DNA from: Streptomyces sp. NRRL F-5135
GTDB lineage: Bacteria > Actinomycetota > Actinomycetes > Streptomycetales > Streptomycetaceae
Assembly (NCBI RefSeq): GCF_000719775.1
Contig: NZ_JOHR01000002.1
Coordinates: forward strand, 62,001-126,000
Length of the DNA: 64,000 nt
Direction: 5' to 3'
In this document: in pieces, positions 62,099 through 64,000 of the stretch
Layout of the letters: every line of letters begins with the position of its first letter
Position numbering within the stretch: the first letter of the stretch is position 1
The notes under the pieces: model-generated
Seen by the model: the letters and a program-made list of their open reading frames with translations, nothing else
What the model was told of the DNA's origin: nothing
Databases searched by the model: none
Program-made: the position numbers and the translations under genes

Positions 62099-63385
62099 GT
62101 GAGCGAGACGCCCTCCGAGAACACCGCGGACGTGATCGTCGTCGGAGCGGGCCCGGCGGGCTCGACCACGGCGTACTACCTCGCCAAGGCCGGACTGGAC
62201 GTGCTGCTGCTGGAGAAGACGGCGTTCCCGCGCGAGAAGGTGTGCGGCGACGGCCTCACCCCGCGCGCGACGAAGCAGCTGGTCGCGATGGGCATCGACA
62301 TCTCCGAGGAGGCCGGCTGGCTGCGCAACAAGGGCCTGCGGATCATCGGCGGCGGGGTGCGGCTCCAGCTGGACTGGCCGGACCTGGCCGCCTATCCGGA
62401 CTACGGGCTGGTGCGCAAGCGGGACGACTTCGACGAGCAGCTGGCGCGGCAGGCGCAGAAGGCGGGCGCGCGGCTGTACGAGCGGTGCAACGTCGGCGCC
62501 CCGATCACCGACGACCGTACGGGCCGGATCACCGGCGTCCACGCCAGGCTGGGCGAGGAGAAGACACCGGTCACCTTCCACGCGCCGCTCGTCGTCGCCG
62601 CCGACGGCAACTCCACCCGGCTGTCGCTCGCGATGGGACTGCACCGCCGCGAGGACCGTCCCATGGGCGTGGCGGTCCGTACGTACTTCACCTCGCCCCG
62701 CCACGACGACGACTACCTGGAGTCCTGGCTGGAGCTGTGGGACCGGCGCGGCCCCGGCGAGGACCGGCTGCTGCCGGGCTACGGCTGGATCTTCGGCATG
62801 GGCGACGGGACGTCGAACGTCGGCCTGGGCGTCCTGAACACCTCCAACTCCTTCAAGGAGCTGGACTGGCGCGAGGTGCTCAAGGCGTGGTGCGCGTCGA
62901 TGCCCGAGGAGTGGGGTTACACGCCCGACAACATGACGATGCCCATCCGGGGCGCCGCGCTGCCGATGGCGTTCAACCGGCAGCCGCACTACACCAAGGG
63001 GCTGCTGCTGGTCGGTGACGCGGGCGGCCTGGTCAACCCGTTCAACGGCGAGGGCATCGCGTACGCGATGGAGTCGGGGCAGATCGCCGCCGACGTCATC
63101 GTCCAGGCCCATGCCCGCGCCACCCCCACGCAGCGCGAACTGGCTCTCCGGCACTACCCGAAGGTGCTCAAGGACACCTACGGCGGTTACTACACGCTCG
63201 GCCGGGCCTTCGTGAAGCTCATCGGCAACCCCAAGATCATGAAGCTGGCGACGGAGCGCGGCCTGACGCACCCGCTGCTGATGAAGTTCACGCTGAAGAT
63301 GCTGGCGAACCTGACCGACCCGACCGGCGGCGACGCGATGGACCGCATCATCAACGGCCTGTCGAAGGTGGCGCCGAAGGCGTGA
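62099..63385 (+). CDS. menJ: Geranylgeranyl reductase-family FAD enzyme, menaquinone reductase MenJ-like
   Basis: 428 residues. The FAD site is VIVVGAGPAGSTTAYYLAKAG, then the FPREKVCGDGLTPRA motif typical of geranylgeranyl/digeranylgeranyl reductases, and LLVGDAGGLVNPFNGEGIAYAMESG. The mycobacterial homologue MenJ saturates one isoprene unit of the menaquinone tail, consistent with partly saturated menaquinones in Streptomyces. GTG at 62099. Proximity to ubiE supports the role. Confidence 0.9.
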   Translation: MSETPSENTADVIVVGAGPAGSTTAYYLAKAGLDVLLLEKTAFPREKVCGDGLTPRATKQLVAMGIDISEEAGWLRNKGLRIIGGGVRLQLDWPDLAAYPDYGLVRKRDDFDEQLARQAQKAGARLYERCNVGAPITDDRTGRITGVHARLGEEKTPVTFHAPLVVAADGNSTRLSLAMGLHRREDRPMGVAVRTYFTSPRHDDDYLESWLELWDRRGPGEDRLLPGYGWIFGMGDGTSNVGLGVLNTSNSFKELDWREVLKAWCASMPEEWGYTPDNMTMPIRGAALPMAFNRQPHYTKGLLLVGDAGGLVNPFNGEGIAYAMESGQIAADVIVQAHARATPTQRELALRHYPKVLKDTYGGYYTLGRAFVKLIGNPKIMKLATERGLTHPLLMKFTLKMLANLTDPTGGDAMDRIINGLSKVAPKA

Positions 63386-63489
63386 GGCACCCTCACCGGA
63401 CGTGGGTGAGGCACTCGCGCAGGGCGGCCGGCCAGGCAGCAGAGGGCGTCCGGCGCGTCACGCGTCAGGGGTTTCCCTTTCCCGCGTGA

Positions 63490-64000
63490 CTACTTGTCCG
63501 CCCACTTCCGCAGCGCGGCCCGGTCCTCGAACGCGCCCACATTCGTGTCGACCGGGCTGTCGGTGTACTGGTGGAACGTCCACTTCGCCTTGATGCGGGG
63601 CTTTCCGGCGTCCACGTAATCCGCGATCCAGAGCGCGTCGCCCGCGTTGCTCGTGGTGTCGCGGTTCAGCCAGTAGTAGCGGCTGCAATAGAGCCCGACC
63701 CGGTGGGTGTCTCCCCGCAGACGCTTCACCTCGGCCAGGAACGCGTCCTTCTGGGCATTGGAGACGCCTTCGTCCTCCCAGTCGCCGAACAGGGGGTCGC
63801 CATGAATGCTGGCGCATTCCTCCACGAAATACCGGGCCTGGTCCCTCATGCTGCCGGGCCGGAGAAAGTGATAAAAGCCGACGACAAGTCCGGCGGATCG
63901 CGCGCGGGCGGCCTGCGCGACCATCTTGGGATTGATATACGAAGTGCCCTCGGTGGCCTTCACGAACACGAACGAGAGACCGCTCGTGCTGTAGGCCGAA
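63490..64000 (-). CDS. GH25 lysozyme/muramidase, C-terminal part (runs off right edge)
   Basis: About 170 residues are in the window, open through the edge. SAYSTSGLSFVFVKATEGTS and YINPKMVAQAARARSAGLVVGFYHF carry the GH25 signature FVKATEG-x4-N. Then come DPLFGDWEDEG (acidic catalytic pocket residues), VGLYCSRYYWLN and ALWIADYVDAGKPRIKAKWTFHQYTDSP. It cleaves the MurNAc-GlcNAc bond of peptidoglycan. The signal sequence and the first catalytic Asp are beyond the edge. The stop is at 63490. Confidence 0.92.
   Translation of the reverse strand, partial: SAYSTSGLSFVFVKATEGTSYINPKMVAQAARARSAGLVVGFYHFLRPGSMRDQARYFVEECASIHGDPLFGDWEDEGVSNAQKDAFLAEVKRLRGDTHRVGLYCSRYYWLNRDTTSNAGDALWIADYVDAGKPRIKAKWTFHQYTDSPVDTNVGAFEDRAALRKWADK

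Overview
The window is a chromosomal segment of a Streptomyces-type actinomycete. The support is very high GC, many GTG starts, ATGA/GTGA-coupled operons, the futalosine menaquinone route, Tat lipoproteins and rare TTA codons. No rRNA, tRNA, CRISPR array or complete integrase was recognised.

0-16 kb: after the N-terminus of a sensor kinase comes a cobalamin locus. It has two cobalamin riboswitches, one before cbtBA (cobalt uptake) and one before cobN (cobalt insertion). Corrin-ring genes lie around them in both orientations: cobL-cobM, cbiD, cobK, and the coupled cobG-cobH-cobIJ operon. A phosphatase-fold protein that has lost its catalytic histidines sits at the left end.

16-29 kb: an accessory stretch. 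It holds an AbiE-like nucleotidyltransferase/winged-helix pair facing a SeqA-like plus RAMA (modified-DNA reader) protein, a secreted M4 metallopeptidase, small unknown proteins, and a pectin/hemicellulose locus (GH43, pectate lyase, LacI regulator) with paired operators. Then come lower-GC DNA with a small secreted protein and a YdcF-family protein.

29.5-35.5 kb: an island bounded by a 76-bp direct repeat that is the 3' end of the conserved gene left of hemL. It encodes a truncated lantibiotic-dehydratase C-terminal domain, a LanC-like cyclase with two TTA codons, a SpaB_C/PIMT-type fusion of the FxLD lanthipeptide kind, and a helical-repeat protein. No precursor peptide and no dehydratase main domain were found.

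35.5-64 kb: core genome. hemL and a phosphatase are followed by a cytochrome c maturation system II set (ResA-like, CcdA, ResB, CcsB). Menaquinone genes are spread through the rest: a UbiD-like decarboxylase, a UbiA-like prenyltransferase, ubiX, mqnE, mqnA, mqnC, ubiE and a MenJ-like reductase. Interspersed are an Lrp regulator, a dicarboxylate symporter, an acyl-CoA ligase, a cold-shock protein and acetyltransferases. The window ends inside a GH25 lysozyme gene.

A recurring oddity is the number of in-frame tandem repeats or low-complexity inserts inside otherwise conserved enzymes.
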